Origin: Saprospiraceae bacterium
Lineage (GTDB): Bacteria > Bacteroidota > Bacteroidia > Chitinophagales > Saprospiraceae
DNA length: 16,636 bases
Direction of reading: 5' to 3'
NCBI GenBank assembly: GCA_027031185.1
Contig: JALVEF010000058.1
Coordinates: forward strand, 1 to 16,636
The notes under the pieces were generated by a model. That model did not search any database. It was not told the origin of the DNA and saw only the letters and a program-made list of their open reading frames with translations. Both the position numbers and the translations under genes were made by a program. Of this stretch, positions 6,372 through 14,167 are shown one piece after another. Position 1 is the first letter of the stretch; every line of letters starts with the position of its first letter.

Positions 6372-7901
6372 ATGAACACATCCTTTATGCGCAGGCTCGG
6401 ACTGAAAAAACGCAATCCGGGCACCTGGTCAGGCAATAAGTCCTATGAAGCGAAAGAATACCTTAAGTCGTACTCCCCGGTAGATGGCAAGCTACTGGGC
6501 GAAGTGGGTATCACCACGCGCAAGCAGTACGACTCCGTCATCAAGCGCGCCGAGAAGGCCTTTATCACCTGGCGCGACATACCGGCGCCCAAGCGCGGTG
6601 AGATCATCCGCCAGTTTGGTGATAAACTCCGACAGCACAAGGAAGACCTGGGCAAGCTGGTCTCTTATGAAATGGGCAAAAGCCTGCAGGAAGGCATGGG
6701 TGAAGTGCAGGAGATGATTGACATTTGCGATTTCGCCGTGGGCCAGTCCCGCCAACTGTACGGGCTCACGATTCAGTCGGAGCGCCCGCATCACCGGATG
6801 TTCGAACAGTGGCATCCCGTAGGCCTGGTGGGCATCATCACCTCGTTTAATTTTCCGGTGGCTGTGTGGTCCTGGAATGCTATGATCGCTCTGGTCGCCG
6901 GTGATGTGTGTATCTGGAAGCCTTCCGAAAAAACGCCGTTGTGCGGTGTGGCCACGCACAAACTCTTCCAACAAGTGCTCAAGGCCAACAAAGTGCCGGA
7001 TGGCGTAGCTACCCTGATCAATGGCAATTATGTCGTGGGCGAATATATGACCCACGACAAGCGCATTCCGCTGATTTCCGCCACGGGCAGCACCGCGATG
7101 GGTCGCAAGGTAGGCACTGCGGTCGCGCAGCGATTCGGGCGCACCATCCTGGAGCTGGGCGGCAACAATGCCATCATTGTCACGCCATCCGCAGATATGA
7201 ATCTGGTGATGACGAGCGCTGTGTTTGGTGCCGTTGGCACCGCCGGTCAGCGCTGTACTACCACGCGCCGGCTCATCATCCACGAGTCTATCTACGATAA
7301 GGTAAAAAAGCAGCTCAAAAAAGCCTATAAGCAAATTCGCATCGGCAATCCGCTGGATCCCAAAAATCACATGGGCCCCATCATTGATCAGGATGCAGTA
7401 GAAAAATACCTCGATGCCATCCGTCAGGTGAAAGAGCAGGGCGGCAAGTTTTTGGTGCCAGGCGGTGTCCTCGAAGGCGAAGGCTATGAGTCTGGCACTT
7501 ACGTCAAGCCGTGTATCGCTGAAGTTACGCATGATATGCCAATCGTCAAGAAAGAGACCTTCGCGCCAATCTTGTACATTATGAAGTACAAGGATCTCGA
7601 TGAAGCCATCCACATGCAAAATGATGTCCCGCAAGGTCTTTCTTCTTCCATTATGACCACGGATATGCGTGAGATGGAAACCTTCCTGTCTTGCTGCGGA
7701 TCGGATTGTGGTATCGCCAATGTCAATATCGGTACCAGCGGCGCCGAAATCGGGGGCGCTTTCGGTGGCGAGAAAGAGACCGGCGGTGGCCGCGAAAGTG
7801 GATCCGATGCCTGGAAGGCTTATATGCGTCGCCAAACCAATACCATCAACTATGGCCGTGATGTGCCGTTGGCCCAGGGTATTAAGTTTGATCTTGACTG
7901 A
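6372..7901 (+). CDS. ALDH7-family (antiquitin-type) aldehyde dehydrogenase
   Basis: A 509-residue NAD(P)+-dependent aldehyde dehydrogenase. The catalytic nucleophile is Cys295 in GQRCTTTRR and the general base is Glu261 in LELGGNNA, 34 residues apart as usual. SFNFPVAVW and WKPSEKTPL are cofactor-binding segments. The C-terminal run GGAFGGEKETGGGRESGSD and the ending NTINY...PLAQGIKFD are diagnostic of ALDH7A1/antiquitin. Members oxidise alpha-aminoadipate semialdehyde (piperideine-6-carboxylate) in lysine degradation, and sometimes betaine or other aldehydes. No other lysine-pathway gene is nearby, so the physiological substrate is open. The length is normal and the start at 6372 suits the family; an ATG at 6387 is the alternative. 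It is a single-gene unit with a putative promoter at 6319 and a strong terminator 34 bp after the stop. Confidence 0.94.
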   Translation: MNTSFMRRLGLKKRNPGTWSGNKSYEAKEYLKSYSPVDGKLLGEVGITTRKQYDSVIKRAEKAFITWRDIPAPKRGEIIRQFGDKLRQHKEDLGKLVSYEMGKSLQEGMGEVQEMIDICDFAVGQSRQLYGLTIQSERPHHRMFEQWHPVGLVGIITSFNFPVAVWSWNAMIALVAGDVCIWKPSEKTPLCGVATHKLFQQVLKANKVPDGVATLINGNYVVGEYMTHDKRIPLISATGSTAMGRKVGTAVAQRFGRTILELGGNNAIIVTPSADMNLVMTSAVFGAVGTAGQRCTTTRRLIIHESIYDKVKKQLKKAYKQIRIGNPLDPKNHMGPIIDQDAVEKYLDAIRQVKEQGGKFLVPGGVLEGEGYESGTYVKPCIAEVTHDMPIVKKETFAPILYIMKYKDLDEAIHMQNDVPQGLSSSIMTTDMREMETFLSCCGSDCGIANVNIGTSGAEIGGAFGGEKETGGGRESGSDAWKAYMRRQTNTINYGRDVPLAQGIKFDLD

Positions 7902-7935
7902 TGGATCCGGCGCGTTTGGCACAAAGAACTCCGGA

Positions 7936-7966
7936 GCGAGACGGCTATTGCCGTCTCGCTTTTTTT
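7936..7966 (+). terminator. rho-independent terminator of the ALDH gene
   Basis: A perfect 10-bp stem, GCGAGACGGC with GCCGTCTCGC, with a TATT loop and directly followed by seven T (7960-7966). It lies 34 bp after the ALDH stop codon. Confidence 0.93.
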
Positions 7967-8008
7967 ATGTGTAGCAAATTCTTCTGAGACAATTTTCTCA
8001 AATGTCCC

Positions 8009-8083
8009 TTTTGGCTTGGCCCTTTCTGCACACGCTTTTTGTAAGATGAGCGCTATATCACTCCGCCTTGGCTGTGGGACGGT
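8009..8083 (+). repeat. Dispersed repeat B, copy 2
   Basis: Second copy of the repeat seen at 4989-5072. It has the same blocks in the same order: GGCTTGGCCC, GCTTTT, GATGAGCGCTA (8045-8055), CCGCCTT (8063-8069), GGGACGGT (8076-8083). It lies in the 411-bp convergent gap 7902-8312, which holds no gene that I can support. Confidence 0.55.
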
Positions 8084-8102
8084 GTAACGGTTGGGAAGAA
8101 TA

Positions 8103-8126
8103 TTTTGCCGGCGCCCGCCGGCAAAA
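8103..8126. repeat. Perfect 10-bp inverted repeat
   Basis: TTTTGCCGGC (8103-8112) and GCCGGCAAAA (8117-8126) are separated by four bases. The A/T ends lie within the stem, so this is not a classical one-way terminator, although it could hinder transcription from either side of the convergent gap. Confidence 0.5.
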
Positions 8127-8146
8127 AGGCCAGCCGGTGCTTCCTG

Positions 8147-8180
8147 GCAACTGTTTAGGTACCCGCTGTTTTTGCCCTGA
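8147..8180 (+). repeat. Half copy of the GTAAC-ended inverted-repeat element
   Basis: It starts GCAACTGTTTAGG and continues with GGTACCCGCTGTTTTT and GCCCTGA. It is a near-identical inverse of 5135-5168, with 23 bases (8158-8180) exactly shared. The complementary arm of the complete 58-bp elements is missing here. Confidence 0.6.
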
Positions 8181-8196
8181 AGTTTTGCTGGCTGAC

Positions 8197-8278
8197 GGGG
8201 CTAAAACCCCATATTTTTTGGGCTTTTCGTTCCCGTCGGCTAAAGCCGACGGCAAAGCAAAGCAAAGCATTGCTTTGC
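8197..8278. repeat. Cluster of short palindromes
   Basis: Three small hairpins lie in a row: GGGG-CTAAAA-CCCC (8197-8210, followed on the plus strand by ATATTTTTT); CCGTCGGC-TAAA-GCCGACGG (8233-8252); and GCAAAGCA-T-TGCTTTGC (8262-8278), which overlaps a short AAAGC tandem at 8254-8268. The cluster lies just beyond the end of the cyclophilin gene. The TAAA-loop GC palindromes resemble small extragenic palindromic repeats. Confidence 0.5.
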
Positions 8279-8312
8279 AACTACATTCACAGGCTCAAAC
8301 CGTAGAGCTGGC

Positions 8313-9746
8313 TCAACGTTCGGTTGAAATATTCTGGATGCGGTCGCCGACACCCAGGCGATGGACCACGTCCATGCCCTCCACTACTTTGCCAAAGATA
8401 GTATAGTTGCCGTCCAGATGGGGCGTAGGCCTGTGGGTAATGAAGAATTGGACCCCCTCGGTGTGTAGGCCGGCAGAAGCCATGCCGATATAGCCTTCAT
8501 CATCATAGTTGTAGGGATAAAACTCCGACCGGATGGTGTATTGCAACGATCCGTAGCCATCACCCCGGGGTCCGCCCCCCTGGATGACGAAATCCGGCAC
8601 CAGACGATGAAACTGCTTGTTGTTGTAATACTTGCGCCTGGCCTCTTTCAGGAAGTTGGCCACGGTGCCCGGTGATTCTTGGGGAAACAGTTTGATCCGG
8701 ATATCACCTTTACTGGTAGAAAGCGTTGCGGTAGGCTCCGGCGGGAGATTTTCTAATTGGAACCAATCAATGGGGTGGTTAAACTTGGGTTTGATGGGCT
8801 TATATTTGGCTCCGGTGAGCAGCGCCAGTGTTTTGAGGACTTCGTTGTGGGACTCGATGTCTTGTGGCGGTTGGTTTGCTACACTTTGCAAGTCGGTTAT
8901 CACCTCCGGCCTGCGCGCCAGGGCTTGAAATTCAGGATCGGGATTGCGCAAAGCGATGGCCGCTGCCGCTCGCTTGCCGACATCGCCGGACAAGATGGCA
9001 TCACGGAAAAATCCGATCAGTTCATGCTTGAGACCACGGCGATAAGAGCCGATGGATTTGGTATAATTCGGGCTCCGGAGCAAGGCATCCAAGGCCTCAA
9101 TACCGCCTACCTGGACGGGGGCATAAGAAGCGGCGAGCGACTCGCGCCGGATAAAGCGAAAGTTCCAGGGGTATTCCGCCAAAGCGAGTAGGGCATCGTG
9201 CCGGACATAAGGATCGGTATTTGTCCGGTACAGGCTGCGTATCGTGCGGTTGATCTGACGGAGGTGCGTGGTATCCAGTCTTGAGATGTATTTCAATCCG
9301 GCATGCAATAGCGCCACTTTTTCCGGAGCCTTGATGTCGGGATCCGAAGCCAGGCGGTAGTATTCCACGGCGTCTTGCGAATTGCCGTGTTGAAGTATCC
9401 AATCCGTGGCTACGGCACGGATTTGCGGATTGTCCGAAAAGACCGACCGGAAAAACGTTTCTTTGATTCGATCGTAGGGCAACTGCCCGGCTGTACGGAG
9501 AATCTCGGCGCGGACAGCGGGATTATCTTCAATGGCCAGTTTATTGGTCAATAGCGCGAGTGTCGTGGTGTCGGTGCTCCGGGCTAATGCCCGGATGAAG
9601 AAATTTTTGAACTTATCCTCTGCTTGGGCAATGGCTTTGAGTAGCTGTCTGCTTTCCTGGCTGTCAAATCGAAGCCCGGAGACACGGGCCAGGTATGCGG
9701 CCGCATAAAGGCGTGCCGTGGGCGGGTAGTTGTCATCAGTGGCAAT
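8313..9746 (-). CDS. HEAT-repeat/cyclophilin peptidyl-prolyl isomerase, C-terminal part of an interrupted gene
   Basis: This is the continuation, in the same frame, of the piece at 9747-10328; only the TAA at 9747-9749 separates them. The frame is open from 9746, but its first usable initiation codon is a TTG at 9551, so an automated call would give a 412-residue protein. The first ~270 residues from that TTG are HEAT-like helical repeats. The last ~138 residues form a cyclophilin-type prolyl isomerase domain: STSKGDIRIKLF, the catalytic FHRLVPDFVIQGG, then FFITHRPTPHLDGNYTIFGKV. Cyclophilins speed prolyl cis-trans isomerisation; with the N-terminal piece's export signal, the job would be folding in the cell envelope. 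Without readthrough the isomerase domain would lack its export signal. Confidence 0.85.
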   Translation of the reverse strand: MATDDNYPPTARLYAAAYLARVSGLRFDSQESRQLLKAIAQAEDKFKNFFIRALARSTDTTTLALLTNKLAIEDNPAVRAEILRTAGQLPYDRIKETFFRSVFSDNPQIRAVATDWILQHGNSQDAVEYYRLASDPDIKAPEKVALLHAGLKYISRLDTTHLRQINRTIRSLYRTNTDPYVRHDALLALAEYPWNFRFIRRESLAASYAPVQVGGIEALDALLRSPNYTKSIGSYRRGLKHELIGFFRDAILSGDVGKRAAAAIALRNPDPEFQALARRPEVITDLQSVANQPPQDIESHNEVLKTLALLTGAKYKPIKPKFNHPIDWFQLENLPPEPTATLSTSKGDIRIKLFPQESPGTVANFLKEARRKYYNNKQFHRLVPDFVIQGGGPRGDGYGSLQYTIRSEFYPYNYDDEGYIGMASAGLHTEGVQFFITHRPTPHLDGNYTIFGKVVEGMDVVHRLGVGDRIQNISTER

Positions 9747-10328
9747 TTAGAGCATGAGTTTTTTGCCTTCCGGCAAAGTGATTTTCCGAAGTGCGAAGCG
9801 ATAGACGGCTTTGCTGCGTCCATTGACCAGCGGGGTGTCGCGCGGCAGATAGGTGGTGACGGCTAGCAGGTTGGCGAGTTCTTTTTGGGTACCACAACGG
9901 CCGATGGCTTCCAGAATCCATTCATTGACCGGGCTGCGCGCGCTGACGGTGTCCGAGTTGTCAAATGCAAGCAACAAATGGCGGACTGCTTTGGGCGACC
10001 CGAACAGCCCAAGCGTATAGGCTGCCAGAGATTGTATTTCCGGCAAGGGGTCGTCCAGCAAGACGGCCACTTGATCCAGGTAGGTGCTGTCGCGGATGGC
10101 GGCCATTCCTTTGAGCGCATAATAGCGCAAAGTGGGTGATGCACTGGTCAGATAGGGCACCAGGCTGTCTGCTTGTTGTCTGTCTGCCAGATCAACGACG
10201 TGGCGGACGGCAGGATCGGAAAAATCGCGTTTTATCCGGCCGGGGTCCATTTCTTCCGGCGGGATACATCCGTACCAGAGTATAAGGAAGAAAAAGGCGA
10301 AAAATGGGGGATAAAGCCTTCTCATCAT
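9747..10328 (-). CDS. HEAT-repeat lipoprotein, N-terminal part of an interrupted cyclophilin gene
   Basis: 193 residues precede an in-frame TAA (9747-9749). The N terminus (MMRRLYPPFFAFFFLILWYGC) is a charged start, a hydrophobic core and a cysteine, so it is a probable lipoprotein signal, although WYGC is a loose lipobox. HEAT-like repeats follow. After the TAA the same frame continues without another stop for 65 codons up to the TTG at 9551, reading convincingly as repeat protein (IATDDNYPPTARLYAAAYLA). The two parts are therefore one gene of about 670 codons broken at codon 194. The ATG at 10328 shares one base with the TGA of the upstream PBP gene (TGATG); a GTG at 10331 is an alternative. 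The cause may be a nonsense mutation or a sequence error. Confidence 0.8.
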   Translation of the reverse strand: MMRRLYPPFFAFFFLILWYGCIPPEEMDPGRIKRDFSDPAVRHVVDLADRQQADSLVPYLTSASPTLRYYALKGMAAIRDSTYLDQVAVLLDDPLPEIQSLAAYTLGLFGSPKAVRHLLLAFDNSDTVSARSPVNEWILEAIGRCGTQKELANLLAVTTYLPRDTPLVNGRSKAVYRFALRKITLPEGKKLML

Positions 10329-12937
10329 CACAATGCGTCGTCTTCAAATTCATCGCCGAAGCCGTCATCCAGAACCTGCTGGGTGGAGTCCTTTACCTCG
10401 TCCCCAAAGCGGTCTTCATCGGGATTTTTGTATTTGCTGCAGTCCAACTCAATACCGATGTCTCCGGCCGGCACCTTGAAGCGGGCATGGACGTCATATA
10501 CTTCGGGATTTTTTTCCAGTTTTTTGAGCATTTCCACAAAGATGGGGCGGGCCATCTTGGAGCCGGCGCCATTGGCCAGGGTCTTGAAGTGGATCCATTG
10601 GTCTTCGCCGCCGACCCAGGTGCCGATGACGAGTTTGGGCGTGACACCCATAAACCAGCCATCCACGTAGCTGTTGGTGGTGCCGGTTTTGCCGCCCACT
10701 TCACTCTTGATATCGTGGAAACCGCGGGCCCCGACGAGATTGTATTTTAGCATTTGTACCATGACGTAGTTGACGTTTTCCGGTAGGGCGGTACGCTCTT
10801 CGGGGAGATAGCGATAGATGACTTTGCCGTTTTTATCTTCAATTTTGGTGATGGCTACGGGCTTGACAAATACGCCATTGTTGGCAAATGTGGCATAAGC
10901 ACCGGTCATCTCATAAACCTGCAAATCCACGGCTCCCAGGCAGATGGATGGGGAGCGGGGGATGCGATAACGTCCGTCATGGCGCCGGGCTTTTTTGCTG
11001 ATGCCCATGCGGTCGGCCAGGTTGATGACGGGCATGGGACTGCCCAGTTGTTTCATCAGAAAGACAGAGACCGTGTTCTTGGACTTGCGGAGACCGTCTT
11101 TGAGGGTGAGCGCTTCGCCGGTGTATTTGTTGTTGGCATTGCGGGGTGTCCAGTCCTTATCGAGGTGAAAGTTGCCTTCGCCCGGACTGATGGTCTGCGG
11201 TACATCCAGGACTTTGAAGCAGGGCGAGACTCCCTGAAACAAAATGGCCGCCGAATAGACGAATGGTTTGAAAGTGGATCCGACCTGGCGGTCTATCCGG
11301 ATATGATCGTATTTGAAGTATTTATGATCTACGCCGCCCACCCAGGCTTTGATAAAGCCGGTGCCGGGCTCAACGGCCAAGACACCCGTTTGGAGGATCA
11401 TCCGGTGATAGCGGATAGAGTCCAGCGGAGACAAGACGGTATCCTTTTCCATGGCCTCGTTGTAGGCGAAGACTCTCATAGGCACCTTGCGGCTGAATTC
11501 TTCTTTGGCCTTGGCTTCGAGTTTGCGGGCCTGTGCCAAAAGCGTTTGCCAAGTGTCCGTCTTCATGATTTTGCGGTACAAGGCTACTTTGGACGGAGTC
11601 ACGAGCTTGTCCCGGAGCAGTGTTTTGAGATAACCGGGGGAGGCGGCTTCCTTTACCATGCGATCCACATCGTAGTCGCGCAGTGTGATATCAAAGCGGG
11701 ACTGCAATTTGGCGACAGGCGCACCCAAATACTTGTCTTTAAGGCGCAGGTAACGCTTGCTCTGGGTGACCAGCTTGCGGAGTGCTTTGCGGCGGATTTC
11801 CAGGACTTTTTCTTTGTCAAAAGGCTCGCCGGTTTCCTCTTCGTAACGTTTGATTTTTTCGGGATCAATGTACGTCCACGGATCGTCGTGCTTCCAAACC
11901 TTCCAGAATTTTTTTTGAAGCTGGGCCATTTTTTTGCGGACGGCCTCCTCGGCATATTGTTGGATGACGGGATCAATGGTGGTATAGACTTTCAGGCCGT
12001 CTTTGTAGATGTTGTACGGGGTGCCGTCGGGCTTTTTCAATGCCTTTTCAGCCAGGATTTTTTTGATGTCCTTGCTCATTTCCATACGGAAGTAGGGTGC
12101 CAGGCCGCCGGTGTGGTTGATCCGGCGGAAGTGGCTCATATTGAGCGGTTTTTGTTTGAGTGAGTCAAATTGCGGGCGATTGATAAATCCGTATTTGAGC
12201 ATTTGTCTAAGGACGACGTTGCGGCGTTTGAGAACGTATTGCGGCCGTTTGAGGGGATCGTATAGCGACGGATTTTTGAGCATGCCCACCAGCACGGCGG
12301 CCTCGTCCCTGGTCAACTCCTTCTGATCCTTGCCGAAGTAGGTCTCGGCGGCGGCGTGGATACCGTAGGCGCCGTTGATGAAGTTGAACTGATTCAGGTA
12401 CATGGCCATGATTTCCTCTTTGGTGTAGGCGCGCTCCAGTTTGACGGCTGTAAACCACTCTTTGAGCTTTTGATAGAGGCGCTCCAGTATGTTGGCTGCA
12501 CGGCGGTTGGTGTACAACTGCTTGGCCAGTTGCTGGGTGATGGTGCTGGCACCGCCTTTGGTGCCGACGAAGGCGATGGCGCGCGCCAATCCGCGCGCAT
12601 CAATGCCGGAGTGCTTGAAAAAGCGATAGTCTTCGGTAGCGATCAGGGCGTCTCTTACGTTTGGGGACAGTTCTTCGTAGGTGACGGGGATGCGGTTTTC
12701 GATGAAGTAGCGCCCGAGCAGATCGCCGTTGGCGGCGTAGATGTTGGTGGCCAGATTGGATTTGGGATTTTCCAGGTCTTCAAACGTGGGCAGCTTGGTG
12801 AAACTGATGGCGACAAAGACCATGATGCCTGATACGACACCGACAATGGCCAAGCCCCAAAGGACCTTGACGATACGGCGATAGACGGGCATCATTCGCT
12901 GATGTATTTCCCGGATGGATTCCTGATGTTTTGACAT
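10328..12937 (-). CDS. mrcA: Class A penicillin-binding protein (PBP1A-type), bifunctional transglycosylase/transpeptidase
   Basis: An 869-residue enzyme that polymerises and cross-links peptidoglycan outside the inner membrane. A short cytoplasmic tail is followed by one membrane anchor (~24-46). The GT51 domain (~70-250) has TEDYRFFKHSG with catalytic Glu102 and GGASTITQQLAKQLY (128-142). The transpeptidase domain has STFK with Ser554/Lys557, SKN at 619-621 and KTGT at 750-753. Residues ~335-500 are a lysine/glutamate-rich segment between the two domains, longer than I expect for the core family. The C-terminal 40 residues are strongly acidic and end DDAL. It has its own putative promoter (12995-13002) and shares its stop codon with the start of the HEAT/cyclophilin gene. 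The symbol follows the PBP1A convention; naming in Bacteroidota varies. Confidence 0.95.
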   Translation of the reverse strand: MSKHQESIREIHQRMMPVYRRIVKVLWGLAIVGVVSGIMVFVAISFTKLPTFEDLENPKSNLATNIYAANGDLLGRYFIENRIPVTYEELSPNVRDALIATEDYRFFKHSGIDARGLARAIAFVGTKGGASTITQQLAKQLYTNRRAANILERLYQKLKEWFTAVKLERAYTKEEIMAMYLNQFNFINGAYGIHAAAETYFGKDQKELTRDEAAVLVGMLKNPSLYDPLKRPQYVLKRRNVVLRQMLKYGFINRPQFDSLKQKPLNMSHFRRINHTGGLAPYFRMEMSKDIKKILAEKALKKPDGTPYNIYKDGLKVYTTIDPVIQQYAEEAVRKKMAQLQKKFWKVWKHDDPWTYIDPEKIKRYEEETGEPFDKEKVLEIRRKALRKLVTQSKRYLRLKDKYLGAPVAKLQSRFDITLRDYDVDRMVKEAASPGYLKTLLRDKLVTPSKVALYRKIMKTDTWQTLLAQARKLEAKAKEEFSRKVPMRVFAYNEAMEKDTVLSPLDSIRYHRMILQTGVLAVEPGTGFIKAWVGGVDHKYFKYDHIRIDRQVGSTFKPFVYSAAILFQGVSPCFKVLDVPQTISPGEGNFHLDKDWTPRNANNKYTGEALTLKDGLRKSKNTVSVFLMKQLGSPMPVINLADRMGISKKARRHDGRYRIPRSPSICLGAVDLQVYEMTGAYATFANNGVFVKPVAITKIEDKNGKVIYRYLPEERTALPENVNYVMVQMLKYNLVGARGFHDIKSEVGGKTGTTNSYVDGWFMGVTPKLVIGTWVGGEDQWIHFKTLANGAGSKMARPIFVEMLKKLEKNPEVYDVHARFKVPAGDIGIELDCSKYKNPDEDRFGDEVKDSTQQVLDDGFGDEFEDDAL

Positions 12938-12994
12938 GCCGAAGCGATTGTTTTAGGGGATTCGCATACCAACCGGCAAACCGGCTATATATTG

Positions 12995-13002
12995 CAAATA
13001 TA
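12995..13002 (-). promoter_or_regulatory. Candidate -7 box (TATATTTG) for the PBP gene
   Basis: The minus-strand TATATTTG is a perfect TAnnTTTG box, 57 bp upstream of the ATG at 12937 and just beyond the gcvT terminator hairpin. No convincing -33 TTTG was found. Confidence 0.45.
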
Positions 13003-13034
13003 CACCATTTTCCCGGGTACAGTGAGCAGAAAAG

Positions 13035-13075
13035 CCCTTTCTCTAATGCGGCCGGCAGCCGCATTAGAGAAAGGG
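13035..13075 (-). terminator. 18-bp perfect hairpin overlapping the gcvT stop codon
   Basis: CCCTTTCTCTAATGCGGC (13035-13052) pairs perfectly with 13058-13075 around a 5-base loop. On the minus strand the stem is followed by C and TTTT. The first arm contains the last codons of gcvT (Pro-Phe-Leu) and its TAA at 13064-13066, so the stop codon is inside the terminator stem. Confidence 0.75.
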
Positions 13076-14167
13076 GAGTTTGGTGACGGTGGCTTCCAAA
13101 AATTTGGATCCGGCTTTGATATGAATCTTTGTGTCGGCTTTGCGGTAAGGCGGCTTGACATAGCCCATCCCGATCGGATAGTTGAGCGAGGGGGAGAAAG
13201 TGCCCGAAGTGACGGTGCCGATGCGTTTTTGATCGCTCTCGTCAAAGATGGAATAGCCGAGGCGGGGAACCCGGCGACCGTTCAGGCTAAAACCGACAAG
13301 GCGTCGCTTGATGCCGCGTGCCTTTTTGTTGAGCACCTGCTGTTTGCCGATAAAGTCGGGTTTGGCAGTCTTGACAATCCAGCCCAGGCCGGCTTCAATG
13401 GGGGAAGTGAACTGATTGATATCGTTGCCGTAGAGGGCATATCCTTTTTCGAGCCGGAGCGTGTCACGGGCGCCGAGTCCTGCGGGCATGATGCCCAATT
13501 CCTTGCCGGCTGCAAAGACGGCATCCCAAATATCTTCGATTTGGTCGGCCCGGGCATAAATTTCAAAGCCCCCGGCGCCGGTGTAACCGGTCGCAGACAC
13601 CAGTACGTTGTCAAAGCCGGCGAACCGCCCTTTGCGAAAGTGGTAGTAGGCGATGTCGTCCAGTTTGAGATCTGTCAAGCTCTGTAGGGCTTGGACGGCG
13701 CGCGGGCCCTGGACGGCGATCAGCCCGGTGCGTGCGGAGATGTCTATCACCTCGGTGTCAAAGCGGTTGTTTTTGCGAATCCAGTGCAGGTCCTTGGCGA
13801 TATTGCCGGCGTTGACCACGAGCATATAGGCGCGCTCACCGCGGGAGCAATGCTCTTCGGTGAGTCGGTACACCAGCAAGTCGTCCACGATGCCGCCCCG
13901 GTGGTTGATCATGCAAGCATATTGTACATCGCCTATTTCCAGCCGGGAGGCGTCATTGGAGATGACGTACTGAACCAGATCGAGGGCTTGCCGCCCGCGG
14001 ATGATAAATTCGCCCATGTGTGAGACGTCAAAGACGCCGACGTTTTGGCGGACGTTGAGGTGTTCTTCGGAGATGGTGGTGTATTGCACGGGCATCCGGA
14101 AGCCGGCAAAGGGGACAATTTTGGCGCCCAGGGCGATATGTTTGTTGAGAAGCGGTGTTTTTTTCAT
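13064..14167 (-). CDS. gcvT: Aminomethyltransferase (glycine cleavage system T protein)
   Basis: A 367-residue T protein, close to the usual 360-370. It transfers the aminomethyl carbon from the lipoylated H protein to tetrahydrofolate, releasing ammonia and methylene-THF. Visible motifs are AGFRMPVQY (21-29), FDVSHMGEF (46-54), GGIVDDLLVYR with the catalytic Asp95, GARDTLRLEKGYALYGNDI (232-250) and the C-terminal SGTFSPSLNYPIGMGY. The TGYTG(E)(D)GFEIY motif reads TGYTGAGGFEIY, so the usual Glu is Ala198; from memory Bacteroidota members have small residues here, so it is probably a lineage trait. Its ATG overlaps the ATPase TGA by four bases (ATGA), which suggests translational coupling. No gcvH or gcvP lies in the window. 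Confidence 0.96.
   Translation of the reverse strand: MKKTPLLNKHIALGAKIVPFAGFRMPVQYTTISEEHLNVRQNVGVFDVSHMGEFIIRGRQALDLVQYVISNDASRLEIGDVQYACMINHRGGIVDDLLVYRLTEEHCSRGERAYMLVVNAGNIAKDLHWIRKNNRFDTEVIDISARTGLIAVQGPRAVQALQSLTDLKLDDIAYYHFRKGRFAGFDNVLVSATGYTGAGGFEIYARADQIEDIWDAVFAAGKELGIMPAGLGARDTLRLEKGYALYGNDINQFTSPIEAGLGWIVKTAKPDFIGKQQVLNKKARGIKRRLVGFSLNGRRVPRLGYSIFDESDQKRIGTVTSGTFSPSLNYPIGMGYVKPPYRKADTKIHIKAGSKFLEATVTKLPFL

Noticed and set aside
6492..7922. A 476-codon open frame on the minus strand opposite the ALDH gene
   Set aside because: It mirrors the well-supported ALDH coding sequence almost end to end, shows no recognisable domain, and is explained by codon bias of the real gene.
5135..8180. 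The two half-elements as the outer ends of one composite transposon carrying trxB and ALDH
   Set aside because: Their orientation is wrong: each element body extends away from the trxB-ALDH interval rather than into it, and the flanking octamers do not match.
8068..8406. A 112-codon plus-strand frame in the convergent gap
   Set aside because: It is built from repeats and palindromes and runs into the antisense of the cyclophilin gene.
9747..9749. Recoding of the in-frame TAA as a special amino acid
   Set aside because: Selenocysteine uses TGA and pyrrolysine TAG; TAA is an ordinary stop for fabH, gcvT and the TPR-like gene in this window.
10979..12163. A 394-codon open frame on the plus strand opposite the PBP gene
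   Set aside because: It lies wholly inside the PBP gene, whose catalytic motifs are all present; the translation looks like antisense composition with no domain.
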